13,009 nt of DNA from UBA5336 sp038522375. Lineage in GTDB: Bacteria; Pseudomonadota; Alphaproteobacteria; Caulobacterales; Hyphomonadaceae. The DNA is taken from contig JBCBKE010000077.1 in NCBI GenBank assembly GCA_038522375.1, forward strand, positions 1 through 13,009, given 5' to 3'. Positions 6,539 to 13,009 of this stretch are shown piece by piece (within the stretch, counting starts at the first letter, position 1; every line of letters begins with the position of its first letter). The notes below the pieces were generated by a model that was given only the letters and a program-made list of their open reading frames with translations, did no database searches and was not told the origin of the DNA. A program made the translations under genes and the position numbers.

Positions 6539-7165
6539 ATGCTGACAAACCCTTTCATCCGCCTCGGGATAGGCATGCCCATCGCCATACTCGTGGTGCT
6601 CGGCCTCTTCCATTTCATGCGGCTGGCAATCAGCCAGAACTTCGAAGAACCCGATGAGACGCCGCCGCGGGTGCTTGAGGCCATCACACCTGAACAGGAT
6701 AGCCAGGACGTCCGTCGCACCCAGCGGAGTAAGGTGCGGAAGCTTGATGCGGCGAACAAGCCCCCACCACCGCCGAAACTGGCGACCCGGAAGTCGGATA
6801 TCGACCTTCCCGCGGCAAATATCAGCGGTGCCGCACCCACGGACGTGAACTTTGCCCGGCTTGATACCATGTCACTGGGCAATGTGTCAGTGTCCGATCG
6901 GGACGCCCAACCGATCCGCCCTCCAACGCAAACCTATCCCCAGCGCGCAGCCGAGCGGGGGATTGAAGGCTCGTGCGATGTCCGCCTTGACGTTGATGTG
7001 CGGGGCCGGCCTTACAATGTGGAAGCCGAGTGCACGGACAATATTTTCAAGCGGGCAGCGGAGCGTGATGCGAGCCGGGCGGAATTTGCTCCAAAAATCG
7101 TGAACGGCGTTGCGGTTGAACGTCGGGGTGTTGTGTACCCCTTTATCTATCAAATGGCGGAGTAG
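6539..7165 (+). CDS. tonB: Energy transducer TonB
   Basis: The product (208 aa) has one N-terminal membrane helix (~11-28) that includes His25, a possible counterpart of the functional His20 of E. coli TonB. A short proline segment (PPPPP, 75-79) precedes a C-terminal TonB domain (~130-208), which begins with YPQRAAERGIEGSC and ends with VVYPFIYQMAE. TonB spans the periplasm and pulls on the TonB box of outer-membrane receptors. The spacer is short compared with E. coli TonB (239 aa), which is typical of TonB2-type proteins that rely on periplasmic partners. Two cysteines, Cys146 and Cys165, lie in the periplasmic domain and may form a disulfide. AGGAGGA (6525-6531) precedes the start. Confidence 0.93.
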   Translation: MLTNPFIRLGIGMPIAILVVLGLFHFMRLAISQNFEEPDETPPRVLEAITPEQDSQDVRRTQRSKVRKLDAANKPPPPPKLATRKSDIDLPAANISGAAPTDVNFARLDTMSLGNVSVSDRDAQPIRPPTQTYPQRAAERGIEGSCDVRLDVDVRGRPYNVEAECTDNIFKRAAERDASRAEFAPKIVNGVAVERRGVVYPFIYQMAE

Positions 7166-7187
7166 GCGTTTTGTTGCTTCCCAAGAC

Positions 7188-7210
7188 AGGGGGCCAAAGC
7201 CAGGCCCCCT
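7188..7210 (+). other. Stable hairpin between tonB and the TPR gene
   Basis: AGGGGGCC (7188-7195) pairs perfectly with GGCCCCCT (7203-7210) around a seven-base loop. No T run follows on either strand, so it is not a standard terminator. Placed 23 bp after tonB inside a 75-bp gap, it could protect the upstream mRNA from 3' exonucleases or cause partial stopping, which would uncouple TPR expression from the channel genes. The hairpin is seen in the sequence; the role is inference. Confidence 0.6.
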
Positions 7211-7240
7211 TCGCAGGCGAAACCTAGGAGAAATTTGATC

Positions 7241-8641
7241 ATGATCTCTTCCGTGTCCAAAGCAGGCGCCCTTGTCGCCATCTCCACGGTTTTGGCGTTC
7301 GGTAGTGCTTCGGCGCAGGCGCCCTGTACCGAGACGCAGATGACGTCGAGAATTGGACAGGTCTTCCTCAATGCCGACAATTTCCTGCGGAATGAGGAAA
7401 ACCCCCAGGCGGCTCAAGCAGAATTGGCCAAGGTCGCAGAGCTTGAGAAGAACTGCTACGAAGAGGGGATCATTACCCGCCTACGCGCGTCGATCAAATT
7501 TGAGCTTGGCGATTATGAAGGCGCTGCGCGGGACATGGAATCCGCGATCGACCGCAACCTGATCGCGCCCAATGACGTTCAAGGCGTTCTTTACCAGACC
7601 GCGCTGCTCTACCTGCAAAGTGACAACCGGGACAAAGCCCTCAGCTTCATGGAGCGCTGGATCGCTGCCGGCGCGACACCGACCCGGGATCAGAACTGGC
7701 AACTGGCGGTGCTGTACCAGCAGGACGACCAGTACGATAAGGCCCTGCCTTATGCCGAGCGCGTGTTTTCCGCCGATGGCCCCGAAGCCGAACGGCAGGT
7801 CTACGATTTCCTGATCCTGCTCTACGATCGCACGGGTCAGTTGGGGAAAAAGGCACAGTTGCTGGAGACCCTGCTGGAGCGCGACCCCACCGATCGCTCG
7901 ATCTGGGATGCCATTGCCTATGACTATTCCCGCGCGGACGATATGCGGTCTGCTTTCGAGATTCAGAAAGCGATGTACCTGTCCGGCATGTTGACCGAGG
8001 AAGACGAGTTGATGCGCGTCGTGAACTTCTACAACGAGTTCGATGTCCCGTATGCGGCCGCAAAGACCCTGGAAAAGGAGATGAACGCAGGGCGCATTGC
8101 CCGGACGCCTGAGAAAATGGAATTGCTGGTAAACCTGTACCAGGTGGCACGGGAGTTCGAGCGCGCCATTCCGATTATCGAACAGGCGGCCCAAGCGGGC
8201 GGCGGCGGCAAGATGTATGAGCGGCTGGGCCGGTCCTACGCCGAACTCCAGGAATGGGAAAAAACCGAAGAGGCCATGACAAAGGCGCTCGACGCCGGCG
8301 GATTGAACGATCGCGGCGCGGCATGGGTCCTGATCGGTCAGTCCCGCTACGAACGCGAGGATCGCGCCGGCGCCCGCGAGGCGTTCCGCAACGCCAACAG
8401 CCGGGGTGGCCGGGGCTGGTTGGCCTTCATGGACTCAGAGGATGGCACGGCCGTGGCGCTCAGGTGCTTCGATTTGCAAAGCGCCGTCCTGGAAAAGGAA
8501 AACGAGAAAAAGGCTTGCGATCAGATCCGTGTGCTCGGCGAGGCGCAATTGCCTGAGACCTGCTCGACAGTTGAGGCCCGGGTCGAAGAAGCCAAAGCGG
8601 CGTTCGCCGCCGATGAGGTGTGCGTGGCGCGCGCCAGCTAG
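7241..8641 (+). CDS. Secreted tetratricopeptide-repeat protein of the TonB system
   Basis: The product (466 aa) begins with a Sec signal peptide (cleavage near SASAQA, residue 27). About eight or nine TPR-like helix pairs follow from ~79 to ~390, with recognisable units such as residues 117-143, 187-215, 293-320 and 324-352. A TPR protein closes many TonB2-type operons; it probably acts in the periplasm as a protein-binding scaffold for TonB, the large ExbB or receptors. Six cysteines outside the signal peptide (29, 72, 409, 426, 441, 461), four of them in the C-terminal tail, suggest disulfides. I chose ATG 7241, 10 bases after AGGAG (7226-7230). A TTG at 7235 would add two residues but is only four bases from that site. 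A terminator follows at 8748. Confidence 0.87.
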   Translation: MISSVSKAGALVAISTVLAFGSASAQAPCTETQMTSRIGQVFLNADNFLRNEENPQAAQAELAKVAELEKNCYEEGIITRLRASIKFELGDYEGAARDMESAIDRNLIAPNDVQGVLYQTALLYLQSDNRDKALSFMERWIAAGATPTRDQNWQLAVLYQQDDQYDKALPYAERVFSADGPEAERQVYDFLILLYDRTGQLGKKAQLLETLLERDPTDRSIWDAIAYDYSRADDMRSAFEIQKAMYLSGMLTEEDELMRVVNFYNEFDVPYAAAKTLEKEMNAGRIARTPEKMELLVNLYQVAREFERAIPIIEQAAQAGGGGKMYERLGRSYAELQEWEKTEEAMTKALDAGGLNDRGAAWVLIGQSRYEREDRAGAREAFRNANSRGGRGWLAFMDSEDGTAVALRCFDLQSAVLEKENEKKACDQIRVLGEAQLPETCSTVEARVEEAKAAFAADEVCVARAS

Positions 8642-8747
8642 GGCGGGCATCGCGCCGCTCGCGTTACCAAGGGTTGGCGGCGAAGCTGACCGCGCCGTTG
8701 GGGCATTAGGGCCCACGTCAGGGCTCACAGGTCCAAAACCATTGATG

Positions 8748-8776
8748 GGCGCCCTGCCGGGGCGCCTTTTCTTTTG
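8748..8776 (+). terminator. Rho-independent terminator of the TonB-system operon
   Basis: GGCGCCC (8748-8754) pairs with GGGCGCC (8760-8766) around the loop TGCCG, followed by TTTTCTTTT (8767-8775). This is a textbook intrinsic terminator 106 bp after the TPR gene and just before the MarR-GNAT promoter, so it separates the two transcription units. The bases between 8642 and 8747 contain only short weak hairpins and no gene. Confidence 0.9.
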
Positions 8777-8781
8777 ACCGA

Positions 8782-8810
8782 TTGACACAAGGCTCGCCTG
8801 AAATTTACAT
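8782..8810 (+). promoter_or_regulatory. Candidate promoter of the MarR-GNAT gene
   Basis: A perfect -35 box, TTGACA (8782-8787), is followed after 17 bp by TTACAT (8805-8810), a weak -10. Transcription would start near 8817, giving a leader of about 20 bases with AAGGGG just before the ATG at 8836. Confidence 0.5.
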
Positions 8811-8815
8811 ACCTA

Positions 8816-8825
8816 TTTATATAAA
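8816..8825 (+). promoter_or_regulatory. Palindrome, candidate operator for the MarR-type regulator
   Basis: TTTATATAAA is a perfect 10-bp palindrome lying at the expected transcription start and just before the ribosome-binding site. MarR-family dimers bind short AT-rich palindromes and often repress their own gene, so this is the natural place for such a site. No binding data exist here, and AT-rich palindromes also arise by chance. Confidence 0.35.
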
Positions 8826-8835
8826 GGGGTATGGA

Positions 8836-9801
8836 ATGAGTGGCGACGTGCTAGCCGACATTGGTCATCTGGGATTGGGGAGCCGGGTGAAACGCCTGGC
8901 GGAGCGCTTGCTGTCGGATGCAGCCGTGATCCATGCGGAGAGTGGTGAGCCGCTCCAGCCGGGCCAGTTTCCGGTCATTGCCGCACTTGATCGGTATGGT
9001 CCCCTTACTGTGAACGCCGCTGTTGCGGCTGTCGGCATCAGCCAACCGGCCATGACGCGCGCCATTTCAGATCTTGTCGCCTCGGGACTGGTCGTTGTGA
9101 CCCCGTCGCGCGATGACAAACGGCAGAAGCTGATATCCCTCAGCGAGGCCGGGCAAGCGCTGGTCGCCAGGATGAAACGGGCCATGTGGCCCAGGGTCGA
9201 TGCGGCGGCCAGGGACCTTTTCACGGGACTTTCGGGCGATTTCCTGGCCCAACTGTCCCAGGTGGAGGCGCGTTTATCTGAGCAGTCCCTGCTGGCCCGG
9301 GTGAGGGCCGATGCGCGGGAGATTGTGCCTTACCGCGATGATTTGGCACCATTGTTCTACACGATCAACGCCGAGTGGATTGAGGACATGTTCGTTCTAG
9401 AGGACCACGACCGGCATGTTCTATCAAATCCCCGGGAAACCATCATCGACCGGGGGGGAGACGTCCTGTTCGTAGCCGTTGGCGGGTTGGGGATTGTGGG
9501 CACCTGTGCGTTACAACCTGACGACCATGGCTTCATCGAACTGACGAAAATGGGCGTTCTTAAAGTGGCGCGAGACGCCAAGGTCGGCGAATTCCTGCTA
9601 AGAGCGGTACTTGAAGTCGCCCGGGCGCGGGGCTTTCTCGAAAAGCTCTATCTGGTCACAAACACGGCGTGCGCCCCTGCCATCCATCTCTACGAGAAAC
9701 TGGGATTTGTCCATGATGGTGAGATCATGAACCTGTTCGGAAGCCGGTATGCGCGCTGTGATGTGGCCATGCGTTATCGCGGCCCGGGACAAGCCGTTTA
9801 G
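8836..9801 (+). CDS. MarR-GNAT fusion: winged-helix regulator with acetyltransferase domain
   Basis: The product (321 aa) joins two domains. Residues ~30-145 are a MarR-type winged helix, with a recognition-helix region at VGISQPAMTRAISDLVASGLV and the wing at TPSRDDKRQKLISLSEAG. Residues ~161-314 are a GNAT acetyltransferase domain, with the core KMGVLKVARDAKVGEFLLRAV and the C-terminal NTACAPAIHLYEKLGFV block. Fusions of this kind are a recognised family; the GNAT half may modify a small molecule or protein while the MarR half controls transcription, but the substrate is unknown. ATG 8836 is preceded by AAGGGG (8824-8829). An in-frame TTG at 8782 coincides with the -35 box and is not a start. 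It is a single gene, convergent with the glycosyltransferase gene 40 bp downstream, with no clear terminator between them. Confidence 0.9.
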   Translation: MSGDVLADIGHLGLGSRVKRLAERLLSDAAVIHAESGEPLQPGQFPVIAALDRYGPLTVNAAVAAVGISQPAMTRAISDLVASGLVVVTPSRDDKRQKLISLSEAGQALVARMKRAMWPRVDAAARDLFTGLSGDFLAQLSQVEARLSEQSLLARVRADAREIVPYRDDLAPLFYTINAEWIEDMFVLEDHDRHVLSNPRETIIDRGGDVLFVAVGGLGIVGTCALQPDDHGFIELTKMGVLKVARDAKVGEFLLRAVLEVARARGFLEKLYLVTNTACAPAIHLYEKLGFVHDGEIMNLFGSRYARCDVAMRYRGPGQAV

Positions 9802-9841
9802 CGCGCTTCCGCCAATGCTGACAACTTGCGCTGGACTGGCT

Positions 9842-10501
9842 TCAGGAGCCGCTGCAACCGTTCAACCAGATATCGCTATTGCTCGTCGGCACGCACTCGC
9901 CACGGATCAAACGGTCGATCCGCGCAACGCGGCGTTCCAGCGCGAGGTCAGGTGCGCTGACCCGAAGGTCGCCCGGCGCAATCATTACGGCGATGAGCGA
10001 TAAATAGTCTCGGCGATCAAGGTCGGCGACGGGACTGGCGAAAAAGGCTTGGCTGGCCGTGTGCACGCCCGTGATCCATTGACCATCCTTGGGGCCCATG
10101 GGGGCAAGGTCGAGGGCAAGGGCGAGGATTTCAGTCTTGTCGAGTTCGTTCTCCAGGGCGATAGCATACGCGGTCTGCCGGATCCTGCCGATGCCTCGCC
10201 GGAAGTCCTTGAACGCCAGCCGTTTGGCCAGCGATTGGGAAATCGTGGTGGCCCCGCCGCCGGGGGAGCTGAGATCGACCCCTGAATGGTCGAAGAAGGC
10301 GGGATCTTCAACCTGGAGGTAGGCTTCCAGTTGCCACGGCTCCAGGCTGTCGGGCCCACGACCATCCTCGATTATGACATTGGCAAGGGTCTTGAGGCGG
10401 GGGGCATCGCGCAAAGCATCGCGATACCCATCGGCGGCATAAAGGACCAGCGCGAGCAGCGCTGCAGCAATTGCCCAGCCGATCTTCTGTGCCACGCTCA
10501 C
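9842..10501 (-). CDS. mtgA: Monofunctional peptidoglycan glycosyltransferase (GT51), divergent
   Basis: The product (219 aa) has an N-terminal membrane anchor (~8-23) and a GT51 transglycosylase domain without a penicillin-binding domain, as in MtgA. Motif 1 is EDPAFFDHSGVD (65-76), compared with the usual EDxxFxxHxG, with catalytic Glu65. Motif 2 is GGGATTISQSLAKRL (81-95), compared with GGSTITQQLxKN. Glu117 in ALENELDKTEIL is the likely second glutamate. Such enzymes polymerise lipid II into glycan strands at the outer face of the inner membrane. The usual YLN segment after KxEIL is replaced by LALDLAPMG, so the protein is divergent, and activity is likely but not certain. It starts at GTG 10501 with GGAGG (10509-10513) seven bases upstream; I see no alternative ATG. 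It lies 125 bp after the oligopeptidase gene on the same strand and could be co-transcribed with it. I found no good promoter in that gap. Confidence 0.82.
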   Translation of the reverse strand: MSVAQKIGWAIAAALLALVLYAADGYRDALRDAPRLKTLANVIIEDGRGPDSLEPWQLEAYLQVEDPAFFDHSGVDLSSPGGGATTISQSLAKRLAFKDFRRGIGRIRQTAYAIALENELDKTEILALALDLAPMGPKDGQWITGVHTASQAFFASPVADLDRRDYLSLIAVMIAPGDLRVSAPDLALERRVARIDRLIRGECVPTSNSDIWLNGCSGS

Positions 10502-10626
10502 CCGACAGCCTCCATCCCGTTCTGTTGCGTTACCATCATGCTATAGCACAGCTTGGGCTGAACTGGGGCGAAGCAGGCGGAAGAATGGGGCGATTTGCGG
10601 ACTGGCGAGTATTTGTCAGACAGGCG

Positions 10627-12870
10627 CTACCAATCCAGTCCGTCCGCCTTCCCAACGGCCGAGAGGGCGAAGGCGTACTCGATCGCTGTTTCCTTGAGCC
10701 CCTCGAACCGGCCAGAGGCGCCGCCATGGCCTGCTTCCATGTTGATGCGAAGGAAGTAGGGGCCGGCATCGGGTGCTTCGTGGCGCAGTTTCGCCGCCCA
10801 TTTCGCCGGTTCCCAATAGGTCACGCGCGGATCCGAGAGGCCTCCGGTGATCAGCATCGCCGGATATGCCCGTTCAGCTACCTGGTCATAGGGGCTGTAG
10901 GCCAGGATCGTGTCGTAGGCCTCGGGATCGGTGAGGGGGTTGCCCCATTCGGGCCATTCGGGTGGGGTCAGGGGCAGGGTTTCATCGGACATGGTGTTGA
11001 TCACGTCCACGAACGGGACAGCGGCGATGATGGCGGCGAACAAGTCCGGGTCCATGTTCGCGGCGGCCCCCATCAGCAGTCCACCGGCCGACCCACCCAA
11101 TCCGACGACGCCGCCTTCATAGCCGTAGCCTTCGCTGACCAGGTGGCGCCCGGCCGCAAGGTAGTCCTTGAAGGTGTTTTCCTTCTTTTCGAGCTTGCCA
11201 TCGAGGTACCATTGGTAGCCCTTCGCCATGGAGCCGCGGGGATGGACGATGGCGTAGATGAAGCCGCGATCGACGAGACTGAGCCGGGACGTTCGAAAGT
11301 CAGCCGGAATTGTGATGCCGTAGGACCCGTAGCCATAGAGCAAGAGCGGCGCCGTGCCGTCGATCGGGGTGTCCTTGTGGCGGAGCAGGGTTACCGGAAC
11401 CGCTTCGCCATCATGGGCGGGCGCCATGATCCGGTCGGTGAGGTAATGGCTTGCGTCATGGCCCGACGGCACTTCGCGGGTCTTGCGCAGGGCCCGCTCG
11501 CCGGTGCTTAGGTCATAGTCGTAGACCGCGTCGGGCGTCGTTGGTGAAGCGTAGTCGAACCTGAAAGTCGTTGTATCGAAGGCATAGCCCGTCGAGATGC
11601 CAAGGTCGTAGGCGGGTTCATCAAAGGAAATCTCCGTTTCCTCCCCAGTGTCGCGGGCCCGAATGATGATCGTTGGCAGGCCATCGGTGCGTTCCAGGCG
11701 GATGAGATGACCGCTGAGGGCTTCCATGCCGAGGATCAGCGTGCCGGGACGGTGCGGGACGAGATCGGTCCAGTTGTCCTTGCCGGGCGCTGCGAGAGGC
11801 GCAGTGACCAATTTGAAATCAACCGCGTCGTCTGCGTTGGTGGAGATGATGAGCGCGTCATTCCAGTGCTCGGGGGCGTACTCGATGCCCGGTTCACGGG
11901 CTGCGATCAGAACCGGCTCGGCACTGATGTCGTCTGCTGGCAGGAAATAGTGTTCCGAGGTGGTGTGATCATTGGCGCTGATGAAAACCAAAGCGTCGGA
12001 CTGGCTCTTGCCGACCCCGACGAAAAAGCCGGGATCGGCCTCGCGGTAAACTTCCACCGATCCGTCGCCGCCGAGCGTGTAGCGGTTCACCGCGACGGGC
12101 CGGCTGTTGTCGTCGCGCTCGACCCAGAAAATTGTCTCGCTGTCGGCGGCCCACACGAATGAGCCATAGGTTCGCTCAAGGGTGTCGGGCAGGTCTTCGC
12201 CGGTTTCGGTGTCACGGAACCTGATCGTGTAATACTCGCTCCCCTGGGTATCGGTGGCATAGGCAACATAGCGATGATCGGGGGAATGTGAGACGGTACC
12301 GAAGCGGAAATACGCCTCTGCCTCGCCGAGGGCATCGCCGTCGAGCAGAACCGTGTCCTCCGCCTCCATGTCGTAGATATCGGCGGCGGGCTTGCGGGCG
12401 ATGATGGGGTATTCGCCGCCCTCACGATAACGGGTCAGGTAAGCCCAGGGGCCATCGATATTCGGAAGCGACTGTTCGTCTTCCTTGATCCGGCCCCGCA
12501 TCTCGGCAAAGAGCTCCTCCCGGAGCGCTTCGAGCGGGTCTTCCAGCCTTGCTTTTGTATAGGCGTTTTCCGCTTCGAGGTATTCGCGGATGTCGGCTCG
12601 CAGGACGGACGGGTCAGACATGACCTCCTGCCAGTTGTCGTCCCTGATCCAGTGATAGGGGTCCGTCCGGGTGCGCCCCAGCTGCTCGATCGTGACGGGC
12701 TCGCGCTTGGCGACCGGTGGTGCGGGCATCGGATCAGGCATGTCAGCGGTCTCCAGAGTGTCGGTGCCAGTCAAAGCGGTATCGGTCGCAGAAACCCGAT
12801 CAGGCATGGATGGGGCGGTAGCGGTGCAGCCGGCAATCAGAAAGATTGCAGCGATGGGAATGCGCATCAT
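10627..12870 (-). CDS. ptrB: Oligopeptidase B (prolyl oligopeptidase family S9A), predicted lipoprotein
   Basis: The product (747 aa) is an S9 serine peptidase cleaving short peptides. A lipobox, FLIAGC, puts the lipidated Cys at residue 15. A T/P/D-rich linker (16-55) leads to the enzyme, which starts near GRTRTDPYHWIRDD. A beta-propeller region (~130-460) precedes the alpha/beta-hydrolase domain (~470-735). The triad is Ser594 (GGSAGG), Asp680 (GGLSDPRVTYWEP) and His715 (MEAGHGG). WYLDGK, NTFKDYL, VPFVDV and EWGNP are oligopeptidase-B hallmarks. Enteric OpdB is cytoplasmic, so export is unusual; residue +2 is Thr, which favours the outer membrane. Two ATGs are adjacent (12870 and 12867); GAGG lies three and six bases ahead of them, so the second may be used. 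The sequence after the Ser and around 522 differs from enteric OpdB at specificity residues (see findings). The gene lies 51 bp after the partial gene at the right edge. Confidence 0.9.
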   Translation of the reverse strand: MMRIPIAAIFLIAGCTATAPSMPDRVSATDTALTGTDTLETADMPDPMPAPPVAKREPVTIEQLGRTRTDPYHWIRDDNWQEVMSDPSVLRADIREYLEAENAYTKARLEDPLEALREELFAEMRGRIKEDEQSLPNIDGPWAYLTRYREGGEYPIIARKPAADIYDMEAEDTVLLDGDALGEAEAYFRFGTVSHSPDHRYVAYATDTQGSEYYTIRFRDTETGEDLPDTLERTYGSFVWAADSETIFWVERDDNSRPVAVNRYTLGGDGSVEVYREADPGFFVGVGKSQSDALVFISANDHTTSEHYFLPADDISAEPVLIAAREPGIEYAPEHWNDALIISTNADDAVDFKLVTAPLAAPGKDNWTDLVPHRPGTLILGMEALSGHLIRLERTDGLPTIIIRARDTGEETEISFDEPAYDLGISTGYAFDTTTFRFDYASPTTPDAVYDYDLSTGERALRKTREVPSGHDASHYLTDRIMAPAHDGEAVPVTLLRHKDTPIDGTAPLLLYGYGSYGITIPADFRTSRLSLVDRGFIYAIVHPRGSMAKGYQWYLDGKLEKKENTFKDYLAAGRHLVSEGYGYEGGVVGLGGSAGGLLMGAAANMDPDLFAAIIAAVPFVDVINTMSDETLPLTPPEWPEWGNPLTDPEAYDTILAYSPYDQVAERAYPAMLITGGLSDPRVTYWEPAKWAAKLRHEAPDAGPYFLRINMEAGHGGASGRFEGLKETAIEYAFALSAVGKADGLDW

Positions 12871-12921
12871 GGACCTCGCTGATTTTTGCCTATCGAGCCC
12901 GTTTGGCGAGAGAAGTCCAGC

Positions 12922-13008
12922 CTATGCTGTTGGCCTGAAGTCCAGCACGACGCCATTGATACACCACCGCTCTCCGGTTGGGGGCGGACCGTCCTTGAAG
13001 ACGGGGCC
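12922..13008 (-). CDS. C-terminal end of an unidentified gene (28 codons visible)
   Basis: An open frame enters from the right edge on the minus strand and stops at TAG (12922-12924). The visible tail, containing GPPPTGERWCINGVVLDFRP, is compact and has the look of a real protein end rather than random sequence. I do not recognise the family, and 28 residues are too few for a function. It lies 51 bp upstream of the oligopeptidase gene in the same direction, so the two could form an operon. Confidence 0.45.
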   Translation of the reverse strand, partial: GPVFKDGPPPTGERWCINGVVLDFRPTA

Positions 13009-13009
13009 C

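Noticed and set aside
9802..9841. Bidirectional terminator between the MarR-GNAT gene and mtgA
   Set aside because: The 40-bp convergent gap shows no convincing stem with a T run on either strand.
10471..11511. Plus-strand ORF of 346 codons opposite the oligopeptidase B gene
   Set aside because: It lies antisense to the catalytic domain of a well-supported enzyme, has no recognisable motif, and its high Gly/Arg/Val content fits a shadow frame.
12912..12946. Direct repeat GAAGTCCAGC at 12912-12921 and 12937-12946
   Set aside because: Only two 10-bp copies; one overlaps the coding end of the right-edge gene, and no flanking mobile structure is present. Likely chance.
1..13009. CRISPR arrays, insertion sequences, defence genes or prophage
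   Set aside because: No regularly spaced repeats, transposase or integrase motifs, or phage proteins seen in any frame.

Overview
The window looks like a chromosomal segment of an alphaproteobacterium. It is GC-rich, with ordinary bacterial gene density. The gene families and their order are ones I associate with the Hyphomonadaceae, Maricaulaceae, Caulobacterales or Parvularculales. That placement rests on gene content and general knowledge only, because I could run no search. I see no mobile elements, phage genes or CRISPR arrays.

Layout. Positions 2-448 (+) hold the C-terminal part of a lysophospholipid acyltransferase-like enzyme. It converges on sppA (545-2302, -), a membrane-anchored signal-peptide peptidase that appears to start at a GTG rather than at a further-upstream ATG. 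A hairpin terminator lies between the two. A tRNA-Gln(TTG) gene (2478-2552, +) follows divergently. A gene-free stretch of about 380 bp (2553-2934) comes next and is unusually rich in perfect G/C hairpins. It leads into a seven-gene operon at 2935-8641 (+): a DUF3450-type periplasmic coiled-coil protein, a large ExbB/TtpC-like protein with a signal peptide and periplasmic domain, a short ExbB, two ExbD proteins, TonB, and a secreted TPR protein. A clear Rho-independent terminator closes it at 8748-8776. Together these genes encode a complete TonB2-type energy transducer: proton channels, a force-transmitting TonB and three periplasmic accessory parts. No TonB-dependent receptor is adjacent.

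Downstream, a MarR-GNAT fusion protein (8836-9801, +) has a candidate promoter and a palindrome that could be its own operator. On the opposite strand lie a divergent monofunctional peptidoglycan glycosyltransferase (9842-10501), a lipoprotein form of oligopeptidase B (10627-12870) and the last 28 codons of an unidentified gene (12922-13008).

The points most worth a second look are these. (1) The 2694-2885 region may be a regulated leader or a small RNA. (2) The DUF3450 protein and the periplasmic half of the large ExbB-like protein look like diverged relatives. (3) The oligopeptidase B is a predicted outer-membrane lipoprotein, and one member of each acidic substrate-specificity pair known from enteric OpdB appears to be proline. 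(4) The two ExbDs have a nearly identical membrane helix despite diverged DNA, and only one carries an eight-proline run.
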